DNA of 64,000 nt. Origin: Parietichytrium sp. I65-24A. Taxonomy: Eukaryota > Sar > Bigyra > Thraustochytrida > Thraustochytriidae. This document shows, piece by piece, positions 63,977 to 64,000 of this stretch (positions are counted from its first letter, which is position 1; each line of letters starts with the position of its first letter). The stretch lies in NCBI GenBank assembly GCA_012862575.1, contig BLSF01000029.1:1-64000 (forward strand). Direction: 5' to 3'. Made by a program: the position numbers and the translations under genes. Below the pieces are notes generated by a model. That model was given only the letters and a program-made list of their open reading frames with translations, had not been told where the DNA came from and ran no database searches.

Positions 63977-64000
63977 AACAGCGCCAATCTCTCATTGTCA

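Noticed and set aside
1-64000. tRNA, rRNA, CRISPR arrays and bacterial-type operons
   Set aside because: I saw no cloverleaf with a TTCGA-type arm, no rRNA sequence, no spaced direct-repeat array and no tightly packed same-strand genes.

Overview
The window is nuclear DNA of a eukaryote with compact, intron-poor genes. Four genes can be split into exons directly from the sequence. Their short introns (about 84-184 bp) begin with GTAAGT and end in CAG or TAG. The proteome combines a cilium (MNS1-like), a sphingolipid desaturase, a heterotrimeric G-alpha, C-terminal-motor kinesin, EB1 and a three-repeat-plus MYB. That mix, together with intergenic DNA full of short GTAC palindromes and GA/CT tracts, fits a microbial eukaryote such as a stramenopile. 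A labyrinthulomycete/thraustochytrid is my best guess, but it is inferred, not shown.

Layout. 1-1600 is a GC-rich decayed coding stretch. 1600-3985 holds three diverged copies of one roughly 0.6-kb repeat. 4203-5048 (-) is a small membrane protein. 6731-13633 (-) is a 2,300-residue ankyrin/BRCT/WGR/PARP protein. 14783-16036 (+) is a TsaD/Qri7-type t6A enzyme and 17631-19136 (+) is the tRNA methyltransferase TRM13. 19504-20773 (-) is a two-exon sphingolipid desaturase. After 4.9 kb without a secure gene come a four-repeat MYB protein (25680-27854, +) and a multidomain DNA-end-repair protein joining PNKP, macro and aprataxin parts (28721-31825, +). Kinesin-14 (32305-34914, -), MNS1-like (37498-38892, +) and a four-exon VWA8-type AAA+/VWA protein (39392-47024, -) follow. 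Next is a two-exon leucine-rich-repeat protein with an IpaH-type NEL ubiquitin-ligase domain (48556-51121, -). The window closes with a secreted temptin-like membrane protein (53248-53925, -), an unidentified protein (55794-56627, -), G-alpha (57885-59015, -) and the 3' part of EB1 (62891-63976, -).

How they relate. There is no operon logic; genes are independent and on both strands. Two proteins act on ADP-ribose and DNA-break chemistry (PARP and PNKP-macro-aprataxin). Two modify tRNA (TsaD, TRM13). Three belong to microtubules or cilia (kinesin-14, MNS1, EB1).

Most notable: the gene at 48556-51121 has an LRR-NEL layout otherwise associated with effectors of Shigella, Salmonella and relatives. 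It keeps the catalytic CxD motif, is interrupted by a spliceosomal-type intron, and carries a C-terminal segment resembling a U-box. Second is the single-chain fusion of RanBP2-type zinc finger, PNKP phosphatase, PNKP kinase, macro domain, aprataxin HIT and zinc finger.
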